Below are positions 42,156 to 51,608 of a DNA stretch of 54,490 bases, piece by piece. Each line of letters starts with the position of its first letter. The first letter of the stretch is position 1. Position numbers and translations under genes: made by a program. The notes under the pieces are model-generated. The model was not told the origin of the DNA. It did not search any database and saw only the letters and a program-made list of their open reading frames with translations. The stretch is from Coxiellaceae bacterium (lineage in GTDB: Bacteria > Pseudomonadota > Gammaproteobacteria > Coxiellales > Coxiellaceae): assembly GCA_011523685.1 (NCBI GenBank), contig WTGG01000025.1, positions 1-54,490 of the forward strand, in the 5' to 3' direction.

Positions 42156-43418
42156 ATGAAACCAAATAATATTTTTTATGCACAATCCGGCGGACCAACG
42201 GCTGTTATCAATGCTACAGCTGCCTCATTAATCCAAGCTGCTCAAAAACACCCTGCATTAGGCACTGTATATGCCGGAAAAAATGGCATTATCGGTGCAT
42301 TGCGCGATGAGCTCATCGACACCAGTCTTGAAAACCCCGAAACCATTGAACAACTTAAACACACACCCGGTAGTGCATTTGGCTCCTGTCGCTTCAAGTT
42401 AAACGACCCTGCTGTTGATGACCGTCAGTATCAACGCTTACTCGAGGTCTTCAAGGCACACAATATTGGTTACATGTTTTACAATGGCGGCGGAGATTCC
42501 CAAGACACAGCCCATAAAATTTCTCAATATTTCAAACAAAATGACTACCCTTTGACCGTCATTGGTCTACCCAAAACGATTGATAACGACCTACCTCACA
42601 CCGACTGTTGCCCCGGATTTGGTTCAGTTGCTAAATACCTTTCCACATCCATCAGCGGCACAGCTCTCGATGTCAAAAGCATGTCTGAAACTTCTACTAA
42701 AGTCTTCATCCTTGAAGTCATGGGACGTCATGCCGGTTGGATTGCCGCATCTACAGCGTTATCACACCTTGGTGTAACACAGGCACCACACATCATCTTA
42801 ATGCCAGAAATTGCTTTTGATGTCACACGCTTTTTAAGTACGGTAAAACAAACCGTCGAGAAAGAAGGTCATTGTGTGATTGTTGCCTCAGAAGGTGTTC
42901 GTAACCAAAATGGTAAGTTTTTAACAGAGTCATCTGAACTGGATGCTTTTGGCCACCAACAACTAGGCGGCATTGCTCCTGTACTAGCAAACTTCATCCG
43001 TCAACAATTAGGCATTAAAAATCACTGGGCCGTTGCTGACTATCTACAACGATCAGCACGCTACGTAGCCTCTCAAACCGATCTAGATCATGCCTGCGCG
43101 ATTGGTGAAGCTGCGATTAAACATGCCCTTGCAGGCAGCAATAACGTGATGCTCACTATTGATCGTCAATCCACATCACCATACCAGTGGTCAATCGGGA
43201 CAGCACCCTTAGCTGGTGTTGCGAATGTTGAAAAAACCATCCCACCGCACTTTATTCGCGAAGATGGCTTTGGCATTACCGAAGCCTGTATGGATTACCT
43301 ACGTCCTCTCATCGAAGGCGAAGCCCCGCAACCTTATGAAAATGGCCTACCTCGATATGTCGAGTTAAAAAACCATTTGGTGAGTAAAAAAGCTTTACCT
43401 GATTTTGATCTGGTCTAA
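42156..43418 (+). CDS. pfp: Pyrophosphate-dependent 6-phosphofructokinase
   Basis: 420 residues from ATG 42156 (GGGGG/AAGGG just upstream; the frame is open further but unlike the family). It phosphorylates fructose 6-phosphate, with pyrophosphate as likely donor. The phosphate-donor loop reads YNGGGDSQDTA, and PKTIDNDLPHTDCCPGFGS is the F6P-site motif; the GGDS form and the PKTIDND block are typical of PPi-dependent enzymes rather than ATP-PFK, which has GGDGS. MGRHAGWIAA is also conserved. The reaction is reversible, so it could serve both glycolysis and gluconeogenesis. A strong terminator follows. Confidence 0.9.
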   Translation: MKPNNIFYAQSGGPTAVINATAASLIQAAQKHPALGTVYAGKNGIIGALRDELIDTSLENPETIEQLKHTPGSAFGSCRFKLNDPAVDDRQYQRLLEVFKAHNIGYMFYNGGGDSQDTAHKISQYFKQNDYPLTVIGLPKTIDNDLPHTDCCPGFGSVAKYLSTSISGTALDVKSMSETSTKVFILEVMGRHAGWIAASTALSHLGVTQAPHIILMPEIAFDVTRFLSTVKQTVEKEGHCVIVASEGVRNQNGKFLTESSELDAFGHQQLGGIAPVLANFIRQQLGIKNHWAVADYLQRSARYVASQTDLDHACAIGEAAIKHALAGSNNVMLTIDRQSTSPYQWSIGTAPLAGVANVEKTIPPHFIREDGFGITEACMDYLRPLIEGEAPQPYENGLPRYVELKNHLVSKKALPDFDLV

Positions 43419-43437
43419 AGACTCTTGCAACCTCAAT

Positions 43438-43464
43438 AACGCGCCATCATTGGCGCGTTTTTTT
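43438..43464 (+). terminator. Rho-independent terminator of pfp
   Basis: AACGCGCCA (43438-43446) pairs with TGGCGCGTT (43451-43459) around a four-base loop, and the T run extends to 43464. Textbook form, 20 bases after the pfp stop. Confidence 0.9.
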
Positions 43465-43479
43465 AACGAGCACCTACTC

Positions 43480-44289
43480 ATGCTAATTGCAAAAAATCAT
43501 AACATGATTGCTATCGATGATGACCCAAGAGCCACGGATAGAGGGTATCTACTCGGAGAAGGCGTGTTTGAAACCTTACGAGTCTATCAAGGCCACATCG
43601 AACATATTGAGGCGCACCTTACACGACTCCAACAAGGCGCACACGCATTAGGGCTTGATTGGCCAACATACAACATCCAACAGCTCTGCCATGATGTATT
43701 AACAGCGAATCAGTTACTCACCGATGAAGCAGCACTTCGCATAACACTCTCCCAAAGCACTCAAAAGCGAGGACTCATCGCTACTAACAGCTCCCCTCAA
43801 CTACTTATCACAGCTTGCCCATACACACGCCCTCACCCCAGCACAATCATTAAAGCCATCATCACACCGCACTATGTCAATGAACGGTCGTCACTGAGTC
43901 GCTTTAAAACAACGCATTACTTAGAACACATTCAAGCCAAACGTGATGCAACCGCCAAGGGGTTCGATGAAGCCTTATTACTTAATACACGCGATCGCGT
44001 CTGCTGCAGCTCAATCGGCAATGTGTTTATATACAAAGATCAACAACTCATCACACCACCACTCTCCGATGGCGCACTGGCTGGCATCACACGTCAACAA
44101 TTATTAGCACAAAACGATGATACACCACCTATCGTTGTTCGTTCGATTAGCCCACAAGAGCTAGATGAAGCCGATAGTATTTTTCACACGAATAGCCTTA
44201 TCGGCATACAAAGCTTCTCATCCATCCATCATCGCGCACTAACCTCATTACCAAAACCATTACTCGACGCCCTCAATAGTCGCATTTAG
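43480..44289 (+). CDS. pabC: Class IV aminotransferase family, probable aminodeoxychorismate lyase
   Basis: 269 residues from ATG 43480 (an upstream extension overlaps the pfp terminator and is discarded). A fold-type IV PLP enzyme: DRGYLLGEGVFETLRVYQG at the start, the catalytic Lys in RFKTTHYLEHIQAKRDA, and GFDEALLLN. The size and GVFETLRV opening fit PabC, which makes 4-aminobenzoate for folate. The usual E.T.SN.F motif is changed to CCSSIGNVF here, which is unusual, so a D- or branched-chain amino-acid aminotransferase cannot be excluded. Confidence 0.75.
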   Translation: MLIAKNHNMIAIDDDPRATDRGYLLGEGVFETLRVYQGHIEHIEAHLTRLQQGAHALGLDWPTYNIQQLCHDVLTANQLLTDEAALRITLSQSTQKRGLIATNSSPQLLITACPYTRPHPSTIIKAIITPHYVNERSSLSRFKTTHYLEHIQAKRDATAKGFDEALLLNTRDRVCCSSIGNVFIYKDQQLITPPLSDGALAGITRQQLLAQNDDTPPIVVRSISPQELDEADSIFHTNSLIGIQSFSSIHHRALTSLPKPLLDALNSRI

Positions 44290-44379
44290 GATGCTCATTC
44301 GCCATAATCACACCCGCGGAGAGTTTTATTCAACCTGGTAATCCGGTAAACTGGGGTCTTTTTTCTTAGAGGTTCACGC

Positions 44380-45777
44380 ATGCAACCATCCAGTACCGCA
44401 CAAAAACTCAGCTTATTTAGCCTCGCCATGTTAATCACTGGAGCGATTGATAGCATCCGCAACCTTCCAGCTTCCGCATTATTTGGTTCGCAAATTCTCT
44501 TTTTCTTCGCCCTGGGAGCGATCTGTTTTCTGCTTCCCACAGCACTGATTTCAGCAGAACTATCTGCAGTTATGCCCACCCAAGGCGGTATTTATCAATG
44601 GACAAAACGTGCGATGGGAAAAGACATGGGTTTTATTGCTGTTTGGTTACAATGGATTAACACCATGGTCTGGTACCCCACGATCTTGTCATTCATTGCA
44701 GGCACTGCCATGTATAGCATCAATCCAGAATGGGTACATGACAAACATCATATGGTCATCGTCATTACTATGATCTTCTGGGCACTCACATTACTCAATC
44801 TTCGCGGCCTGAATATTTCAGCGCGCTTTGCCAGTATTTGTGCTATCGGTGGTATGATCATCCCTATGATCGCGATCATCTTACTGGCAGCACTGTGGTT
44901 ACTCACCGGGCATGCTTCTGCTGTGCACTTTACACATCACAATGTATTACCTTCATTTGCTCATGGCGCTAGCTGGATTTCACTCACGGCAATCATTACC
45001 GCGTTCTTAGGTATGGAATTAGCCACCGTACACTCCGGCCAAGTGGATCATGCCAAATCATTATTTCCCAAAGCCATTGGGATTGCTGTGGTGATCATTA
45101 CTATTACCATGATACTGGGATCACTGGCGATTGCTTGCGTGATACCTGCCGAAAAAATTGAACTCGTCAGCGGTGTTGTGCAAAGCTTTACGTTATTCTT
45201 TAATGCTTACCACTTGCACTGGATGATTCCCGTGATGGCGGTGATGCTAGTGATGGGTAGTTTAGGTGGCATGATTAATTGGATGATTTCTCCTGCTAAA
45301 GGCCTATTGCATGCCAGTCAAGATGGTTATTTCTCACGCTGGTTTACCCAAGAAAATCGTTATCAAGTACCTAGTCGCATCCTTTGGGTGCAAGCCATAC
45401 TGGTGACTATCATCGGTTGTGCGTTTTATTTAATGCCCAGTGTCAATGGTTCGTATTGGTTGCTCACAGACTTAAGCACAGAGGTCTATATGTTAATGTA
45501 CGTGCTCATGTTTATCGCCGCTATCATTATCAAACGAAACACATCACACGAAAAAAATCGCATCATACCCGGAAAGTATGGCATGATCTGGCTCATCTCA
45601 ATACTTGGATTATTGGGTTGCATCGGTACGTTTATCGTTGGCTTTATCCCACCTGACTCTATCAATGTCGGTGGTCATCACCACTACCATGTCGTGTTCA
45701 CCAGCGGCCTTATTGCGATGCTAATTCCAGCCTTCATCTTAATCCTCATTCAACGCACGCGAGTACGATCATCATGA
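44380..45777 (+). CDS. APC-family amino-acid permease/antiporter
   Basis: A 465-residue inner-membrane protein with about twelve segments. The N-terminal LSLFSLAMLITGAIDSIRNLP and the PTQGGIYQWTKRAMG loop are typical of the APC superfamily and close to the glutamate:GABA antiporter subgroup. The IIFWALTLLNLRGLNISARF and LGMELATVHSGQVDHAKSLF regions also match. The substrate is unknown; amino acids are a main food for intracellular gammaproteobacteria. The next gene overlaps its stop by four bases (ATGA). Confidence 0.82.
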   Translation: MQPSSTAQKLSLFSLAMLITGAIDSIRNLPASALFGSQILFFFALGAICFLLPTALISAELSAVMPTQGGIYQWTKRAMGKDMGFIAVWLQWINTMVWYPTILSFIAGTAMYSINPEWVHDKHHMVIVITMIFWALTLLNLRGLNISARFASICAIGGMIIPMIAIILLAALWLLTGHASAVHFTHHNVLPSFAHGASWISLTAIITAFLGMELATVHSGQVDHAKSLFPKAIGIAVVIITITMILGSLAIACVIPAEKIELVSGVVQSFTLFFNAYHLHWMIPVMAVMLVMGSLGGMINWMISPAKGLLHASQDGYFSRWFTQENRYQVPSRILWVQAILVTIIGCAFYLMPSVNGSYWLLTDLSTEVYMLMYVLMFIAAIIIKRNTSHEKNRIIPGKYGMIWLISILGLLGCIGTFIVGFIPPDSINVGGHHHYHVVFTSGLIAMLIPAFILILIQRTRVRSS

Positions 45778-46124
45778 AAAAAAGAAACCGTGCACTGAGC
45801 TCCATGATATTCATGAGTGCTCTTTTAGCTCATCCATTGGCGAAAGCAGGTGTTGAATACATGATCAATAATCAAAGCACTATCACTTACCAGAACGTCA
45901 CCATTGCAGACCCAACCGTGCACCAGACCAGTTACCAAATAGTACCTGGCAGCAATACCCTCTCACTCAAAGAAGATGATAACGTAGTAATACAGCTTAA
46001 AACCTACACGCAAGATATTCTAAACATTATCATTCAACCAGGAAAAGCTCCAACCTGCTATCCCAGACCAAGCCGCTGTCAATTTGAGCGCAACCAACCC
46101 GATCAAGTAACTTTAGTATATTAA
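45774..46124 (+). CDS. Small secreted protein
   Basis: A 116-residue protein with a signal peptide (residues 1-25, ending PLAKAG), not recognised. The mature part is beta-rich (NNQSTITYQNVTIADPT; LSLKEDDNVVIQLKTY) and carries two cysteines near the end, CYPRPSRC. It starts within the stop of the permease gene (ATGA), so it is translationally coupled to it. A periplasmic partner of the permease is possible but unsupported. Confidence 0.65.
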   Translation: MKKRNRALSSMIFMSALLAHPLAKAGVEYMINNQSTITYQNVTIADPTVHQTSYQIVPGSNTLSLKEDDNVVIQLKTYTQDILNIIIQPGKAPTCYPRPSRCQFERNQPDQVTLVY

Positions 46125-46542
46125 GTATTACAGCTTCACTAAACGCCTTAAAATCAGATCTCAATCGATGCATTAAAACTCAACATGTAACATCCCTCTT
46201 AGTTTATCGATCGTGTCTGCAACATGATCTTCAAAAAAATCAATGTAATAACGCTTACCAATCATTGTTCAAGTCGAGATGATTAATTAAAGAAAGGTTA
46301 GCTCTTATTGAGGAGAGCAATTCATCTAGGATAAAAAACCATTAATAACAAGCTCAAATCCCTTGAGATAAAGATTATTACATCACCAACCATCGACACC
46401 GAATGCGCATTAACAACACACAATACCGTAGTCATAAAACAGATCGCGCCATTACAATTAAACGATATAAATTAGCAAGTTAAACAATATGCTATAATAA
46501 GTTACATCAGAAGTGTGCATATGAACTACGCGGAGCTACCAA
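46125..46542. other. Non-coding stretch
   Basis: About 420 AT-rich bases with no supported gene. TATAAT at 46493-46498 lies about 45 bases before the next ATG and is the likely -10 of that gene; a GTTAAA stands eight bases upstream of it, not the ten of the PmrA-like sites. Confidence 0.4.
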
Positions 46543-47292
46543 ATGACAAAAAACTTTTTAGCACTACTTACCAAACCAATTTTGTTTACTGGCCTATGTT
46601 TCACACTGGCGCTTAGTTGCGAAACAGCATTGAGTAAAGCAAACTATGAGATAACCGCTTTAGAATCTCAAGCTCAGTGTTGTGAGTTAAATTATCAGAA
46701 AGAGGATACTCTAAATCGTGAATTTAACATTGAGTTATATCAGCTCAGTAAAAAAAGCGGCATTGGAGAAACTATTTCACTAAGCACACTCATCAACAAC
46801 CATTACGAAAATAATAAAACATGCACGGTCATATCAACAGGCATGCGAGCATGCCCTATCTTCCTGAATTTACTAACAGATAAAAATGGCTATCAACAAC
46901 TAGAGCTATTGCGTAAAAACAATCCTGAACTAGCTTACTTACATGTTTATACTGCAGAGCCTCACCCAACACCACCCTGTAATGCTAGCGCAGGTGGAAT
47001 AATCAATGAAAAAAATCCAGTTTCACTTCCAGCTCATTGCACCAACAATGACAGAGCATACAATGCCAATTATGTCCTAACTACAATGCTGACAAGCTAT
47101 TCAACCGATGAGATACTGATTGATCCAATACAAATTAATCCGTTTATGAATAGCTGGGGAGGATCAACAACCAGCCCAACAGCAGTGGCATTAGTGAAAC
47201 AACAAAAAAACCAAAAACCATATATAGTCTATTCTTCAACTAGTTTAGATACAAAAGAACTTCAAGATAAAATTAATGAAAACTGCAAATAG
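46543..47292 (+). CDS. Secreted deiodinase-like (thioredoxin-fold) protein
   Basis: A 249-residue protein with an N-terminal signal sequence of about 33 residues. From residue 92 the order of motifs resembles iodothyronine deiodinase/thioredoxin-like proteins: CTVISTGMRACPIFLNLL in the active-site position, YLHVYTAEPHP where the family has IYIEEAHPSD, and INPFMNSWGGSTTSPTAVAL where it has the MxNxxxxxYGxxP part. Selenocysteine is replaced by cysteine or lost, since only one Cys (ACP) stands at the active site. The mature protein has other cysteines (CCELN). An extracytoplasmic redox protein is plausible; thyroid hormone deiodination is not implied. Confidence 0.55.
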   Translation: MTKNFLALLTKPILFTGLCFTLALSCETALSKANYEITALESQAQCCELNYQKEDTLNREFNIELYQLSKKSGIGETISLSTLINNHYENNKTCTVISTGMRACPIFLNLLTDKNGYQQLELLRKNNPELAYLHVYTAEPHPTPPCNASAGGIINEKNPVSLPAHCTNNDRAYNANYVLTTMLTSYSTDEILIDPIQINPFMNSWGGSTTSPTAVALVKQQKNQKPYIVYSSTSLDTKELQDKINENCK

Positions 47293-47566
47293 CCTATTGG
47301 TAACACACTACTAGACAACCATACCTTGCTGATACTAAACAAAAAATCGCCCTGATAGGCCCAATACCAGAGTTTTGTACAGTGAGTACTATGCAATCAC
47401 GTCAACCTGCGTATACCAACATGATCATGAAAAATTGTGACTTGAATAATAACAGTCGTTAAGTGATTTACATAAAAGGCAGCCTGATGAAGACCACCAA
47501 AGTTTTGATTCTCAGATCGAATAGCATCTAAACCTGAAGAAACTAACCCATGTATTATTCTGTAAA

Positions 47567-49804
47567 TTAAGATAGTGAGCTTGGCGATGATTCACCCCGA
47601 TCACTAATATCTAATGAGTCATCGATACTACGATCTTTAGCCTTGTCATCTGATATGCAACAGGTGCCTCGTATAAGCGACGTAAGACTTAGCCTGTCAT
47701 ATGAAGGCCCTGAAACATACTTAGGATTAAATGCTTCACATAAGTAAACTATCATTTCATAGAGAGTTTGAACACCCAAACTCGATGGCCTCGATAAAAG
47801 CCACAATAATCCTGCTACTGGATCATCACCACAAAAAATTTCTTTCAAATAAGCCATCATTTTTGGTGAGTCAACCAACGCAAATTGAGACAAGGCATAG
47901 AGCTCTTTAACAAAAAAAGCTGAGGTCAGTGTAACTTGCGTGACCGATCCCGCCAAACCGGTTTTATGATCCACTGCCGCCACACATTCTCCAGGAAGAA
48001 AAGGATCATGTGAACAATATTGACCTAAAGCAACGGTAGCGCCAGAGTATAACAAGGCATAAAGTGCTGCATACTTTGTGACGCTTAACATCAGATTGGA
48101 AAACACACTGCCTTGCTCTGAAGGCTCATACAATGAACAAAACCATGAACTCACCAAACCAGACGTGAGCACTGATACGAATAAAGCACAGGAAAAGAAG
48201 CACAACGGCCCTAAATCACCCATCATTTCATGATAATTAGCGGTTTCAGTACTCATGAAAGCACCCACAAAGGCATTATTTGAAACGGCATTACCTGGCA
48301 TCCCATATGCCATACCCGTAATAATGGCTGCCAATGACCCTGCAGCCAGAGTAATACGTTGTGATCTCTGGCATGTGACTTGACTGGATGGCGACCTTGA
48401 AGCTGACTCCACCCATTGTTTTAGCCCTTCTAGCACATGCGAAATAATAACCTGCAAGGTGGGTGATAATATAAACGGACTTAATGCAAGAAATGCAACA
48501 TCCAACATACTCTTATTATTAAAGAACCCAACAGAAAACAACGCAACGTATAGACCCAGTGTGAGTGCGGATAATACAGCATGATAAACCTTAACAGAGT
48601 GTTCATTATAATCAGCATCTAATAAAGACGATGAGTTCGTGCGGAATGATTCCCAATCTTTAAATGTTTTTAACCATTGGGCATGAATAAAGTTGATGAT
48701 CCTAGAAACCACTAATACTTCTGCTGGATCAAGCGTACTCTTTAGAACCTCTTTACCATGCTGATAGGAGTTAGATAAATACCCATTCCAATCGCTCCAG
48801 GAAATCTTGTCTAGATTATTCAACTCACCCAAACGCTGCGCACGAAAGAGCTGTGAAATCGCAGCTGATACGACAACAGTCAAATAAACCCATTCCATAG
48901 GAGGACTCCAAACACCTTTATCTGCGACCACATCGTGATCACTGTTTATGATTTCTGCTTGATAACACAACGCTCCATGAAATAATTCCCACGTCAAAAA
49001 TGTCAAACCAGCAGCGTAGCCACTCGACATCAGAACCTTGAGAATGGCAGTTATTGAAGCCTCTGTAGGCTGATCGTTGGAATGTTTAAAATTTATGTCG
49101 TCTCTAATTATAGGTTCAGGAGATTTATGACTATTTTCATCAGTCAATGGTTCGTGAAGAGAAGCGTCAGTAGGCACCGGATTAGTGACGACAGAGGAAT
49201 CTTCACTACCAACTCGACAACTATGTTGATCAACGCCTTTGTAAGAATCTAAAGCTTCTTTAAATGCTTTAAGCTTTGAAGGATCTGGAACAATTAAATT
49301 TTCACCATCATATCTATATCTTTTATTCCCTTGCTCTTGGACACCGTTAGCTGTTGTGACAGATAAGCTATTAAGTTCCTGAGAGAAATTGTTAAGTTCC
49401 TCAATAAATTTTTGATCCGAACAGTTTTCAAAAAACACATTAAAGAAATCACACACACTCGAGTTAAATGCGTCAGAAGTTTGACGGCTTCCCTCACGAT
49501 TCATTGCTTCGTGGTCGTCGGCTATTGTCAAAGAGCGGAATATATCAGACATCAACCCATAGCTACCAGGACATGGCAATAAAGCATTCCATTCTTTTTC
49601 ATTCATGAGTTGGCCATGAGATAGTGAAGGAACTGTAGACCACAAAACTGCCAATAATGCGTTTGCAAGATCAACAGACTGTTGATTCTGACCAGTTTTA
49701 GAAGATAATTCGGGTGATTCTTTACTAACACCAAAGCTAAAGATTTTATTTACATGTTGGCTGAAAGTGTTTTGATTAGAAGAAAATGGTTCGTTTGTAG
49801 GCAT
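47567..49804 (-). CDS. Large polytopic membrane protein of unknown function, candidate effector
   Basis: A 745-residue protein, not recognised. Residues 1-250 are polar (Ser/Glu/Asn-rich). From about residue 255 come some eight hydrophobic segments (SSGYAAGLTFLTWELFHGAL; VYLTVVVSAAISQLF; ALTLGLYVALFSVGFF; LGPLCFFSCALFVSVLTSGL; YAALYALLYSGATVALG). The C-terminal 120 residues are polar again. There is no N-terminal signal. The long soluble N-terminus before late membrane segments is common in host-directed membrane effectors of Legionella. A TTAA pair lies about 100 bases upstream. Confidence 0.65.
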   Translation of the reverse strand: MPTNEPFSSNQNTFSQHVNKIFSFGVSKESPELSSKTGQNQQSVDLANALLAVLWSTVPSLSHGQLMNEKEWNALLPCPGSYGLMSDIFRSLTIADDHEAMNREGSRQTSDAFNSSVCDFFNVFFENCSDQKFIEELNNFSQELNSLSVTTANGVQEQGNKRYRYDGENLIVPDPSKLKAFKEALDSYKGVDQHSCRVGSEDSSVVTNPVPTDASLHEPLTDENSHKSPEPIIRDDINFKHSNDQPTEASITAILKVLMSSGYAAGLTFLTWELFHGALCYQAEIINSDHDVVADKGVWSPPMEWVYLTVVVSAAISQLFRAQRLGELNNLDKISWSDWNGYLSNSYQHGKEVLKSTLDPAEVLVVSRIINFIHAQWLKTFKDWESFRTNSSSLLDADYNEHSVKVYHAVLSALTLGLYVALFSVGFFNNKSMLDVAFLALSPFILSPTLQVIISHVLEGLKQWVESASRSPSSQVTCQRSQRITLAAGSLAAIITGMAYGMPGNAVSNNAFVGAFMSTETANYHEMMGDLGPLCFFSCALFVSVLTSGLVSSWFCSLYEPSEQGSVFSNLMLSVTKYAALYALLYSGATVALGQYCSHDPFLPGECVAAVDHKTGLAGSVTQVTLTSAFFVKELYALSQFALVDSPKMMAYLKEIFCGDDPVAGLLWLLSRPSSLGVQTLYEMIVYLCEAFNPKYVSGPSYDRLSLTSLIRGTCCISDDKAKDRSIDDSLDISDRGESSPSSLS

Positions 49805-49899
49805 AGCATCACCGATAGCTCAAAAAAAAGACAATTAGAGTGCCACGACAAAGTATAAAGTTCCATCCATTATCTGGAAGCATTACTCAAATGCAGTCA

Positions 49900-49916
49900 T
49901 TTAATGGTAATTTAAG
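49900..49916 (-). promoter_or_regulatory. PmrA-like TTAA pair (weak)
   Basis: On the minus strand CTTAAA-N5-ATTAAA, TTAA cores 11 bp apart, about 100 bases before the 745-residue gene. The final base of each hexamer deviates from YTTAAK, and the hexamer ten bases on (TGAGTA) is a poor -10. Confidence 0.3.
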
Positions 49917-49964
49917 GTGAATATAGGAGTCAGATAGCCAAACACCCCAACGTAATACAGGTTT

Positions 49965-50876
49965 TCAACAGGAACATAAAGCAGCTATTGATTGCTCAAA
50001 AGATTCAAGATCATCCCTTGTGGTATCACTAAACAGCCGCTCAACATCTTCTGTGGTTAATTCTGGCCCTCTTTCTCTTGAAAAGTTTGAAGACCCAACC
50101 TCGTGATAATCAAAAAAAGAAGCCCATTGAGCCTGAAACGAGAGCATATCAGGGTCATCAAATTCTTGACAGAAAATAGGGTCATTGACAATATCCAGTG
50201 AAGAAGACTGTGATGCACTGTTACCATTACCAGAAGTCAATAGTAATGGATATTGAGATTGCTCTTCCCCAAATAAGGAAAAGCTATGAGGTACGAATTT
50301 TTTAGCCAAAGGGTCTACAACCTCTGTCTGCTCAAAAGACGACACATCAATCGTTTCTCTCTTACGCTTTAAACCCAGTGTAGCGCCTGATAAATCTAAA
50401 AAACACATATCGCCACTTTTATATTTTCTCAACGAACAACCATGCGAATTAAACTGCTTATTGATCGACGAGAATGAAATAGCATGGGTAGACTTTCTTT
50501 TTGCTGCGCGAATATAAACCTGTTTTTCTATACCAACAGTAAAGAGCAACGAGTGCGAACGATCTAGTGATTTTTCATTTTGCTGCAATAGTATACCGCG
50601 ATGATAAAATAGCTTTAAATCATCTAGCTCACAAGAAAGAATGCCATAATACATATCAAAATACATATTGATACTGCCAGAGATTTCCTCGTACGTCAGT
50701 TGATACAAACCAACTTGTTTCGACACTGGAGCAGACAACACAAAACGATTATCTTTCAGGAATTGTGCACAACGTTGAACCCTGTCAAACCTACACTTAG
50801 AAGAAGCATCAACCTGCTTGCAATAATGGGAGATTTCATTACGAAAAATAGACTGGTCATGGTAAGCTGGAGGCAT
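49965..50876 (-). CDS. Hypothetical protein
   Basis: A 303-residue soluble protein, not recognised. The N-terminal 170 residues mix strands and helices (KQVGLYQLTYEEISGSINMY; HSLLFTVGIEKQVYIRAAKR). LGLKRKRETIDV near residue 172 is a basic patch that would fit a nuclear localisation signal if the protein were delivered to a eukaryotic cell. The last 100 residues are Ser/Asp/Glu-rich. No signal peptide. It precedes the 745-residue gene on the same strand, with 160 bases between. Confidence 0.6.
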   Translation of the reverse strand: MPPAYHDQSIFRNEISHYCKQVDASSKCRFDRVQRCAQFLKDNRFVLSAPVSKQVGLYQLTYEEISGSINMYFDMYYGILSCELDDLKLFYHRGILLQQNEKSLDRSHSLLFTVGIEKQVYIRAAKRKSTHAISFSSINKQFNSHGCSLRKYKSGDMCFLDLSGATLGLKRKRETIDVSSFEQTEVVDPLAKKFVPHSFSLFGEEQSQYPLLLTSGNGNSASQSSSLDIVNDPIFCQEFDDPDMLSFQAQWASFFDYHEVGSSNFSRERGPELTTEDVERLFSDTTRDDLESFEQSIAALCSC

Positions 50877-51052
50877 AATGATATTCTCTAAGACATGTTA
50901 AGACATCAGGCATCGATTAAACTGTGACACATTATCCACACAGCCTATGGCATTTCAAGACAAAAAATATCTGGGTACACACATCATCCTGTTATTTAAA
51001 ATAATTTAAGATAAAATAAAGACTTAAATGGATTCAAAAGGGCTTAAACATC

Positions 51053-51608
51053 ATGGCTCATACAGAAACCGTATACTTAAATGGGCAGTTTATACCCAAA
51101 GGGGATGCCAAAATCTCAATTCTAGATCGTGGTTTTTTATTAGCCGATGGCGTATACGACTGCATACCAGCCTTCCATGGGAAGTCGTTACATGCACAAC
51201 ATCACCTAGATCGACTACTCAGACATTTAGAACAAACGCAGATCACACTCTCTCAGTGATGACGACATTCTCTCAATCAGTCAAGACTTAATGTCAAACA
51301 ATGCACCACAACCACAACAAAGCACCAACATTTAAATGACACGGAGCGCATCAGACAAAAGAGAGTACATCGATGAAGAACTCACGCCAACGGTATTAAT
51401 CATGGCTCAAACGATTGAAAAAACCCATTTCAACCGGACGATCAAAGCAATTCTATACCCCGATATTCGTTGGAATCGCTGTGACATTAAAAGCATCAAT
51501 CGATTAGCTAATGTGCTTATGTCTCAAGCCGCTAAAGTCCGCCATGCAGAAGATGCGATCATCATTATCATGCGTATATTGATAAACTCTAAGCATATAC
51601 GTAATTGA
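51053..51608 (+). pseudogene. Broken D-amino-acid aminotransferase (second copy)
   Basis: Two frames together resemble a class IV D-amino-acid aminotransferase. 51053-51259 gives ETVYLNGQFIPKGDAKISIL and DRGFLLADGVYDCIPAFHGK, the family N-terminus. After a frameshift DDDILSISQDLMSNN continues in another frame. 51336-51608 gives MTRSASDKREY, LTPTVLIMAQ and PDIRWNRCDIKS with the catalytic Lys, then decays. The C-terminal half is missing. It keeps the classical RWxRCDIKS motif which the intact fused copy at 4047 lacks, so it may have been the original enzyme. Confidence 0.8.

Noticed and set aside
50996-51047. PmrA-like box before the broken aminotransferase
   Set aside because: TTAA cores at 50996, 51006, 51024 and 51044 are not spaced by 11 bases and no -10 follows at ten bases.
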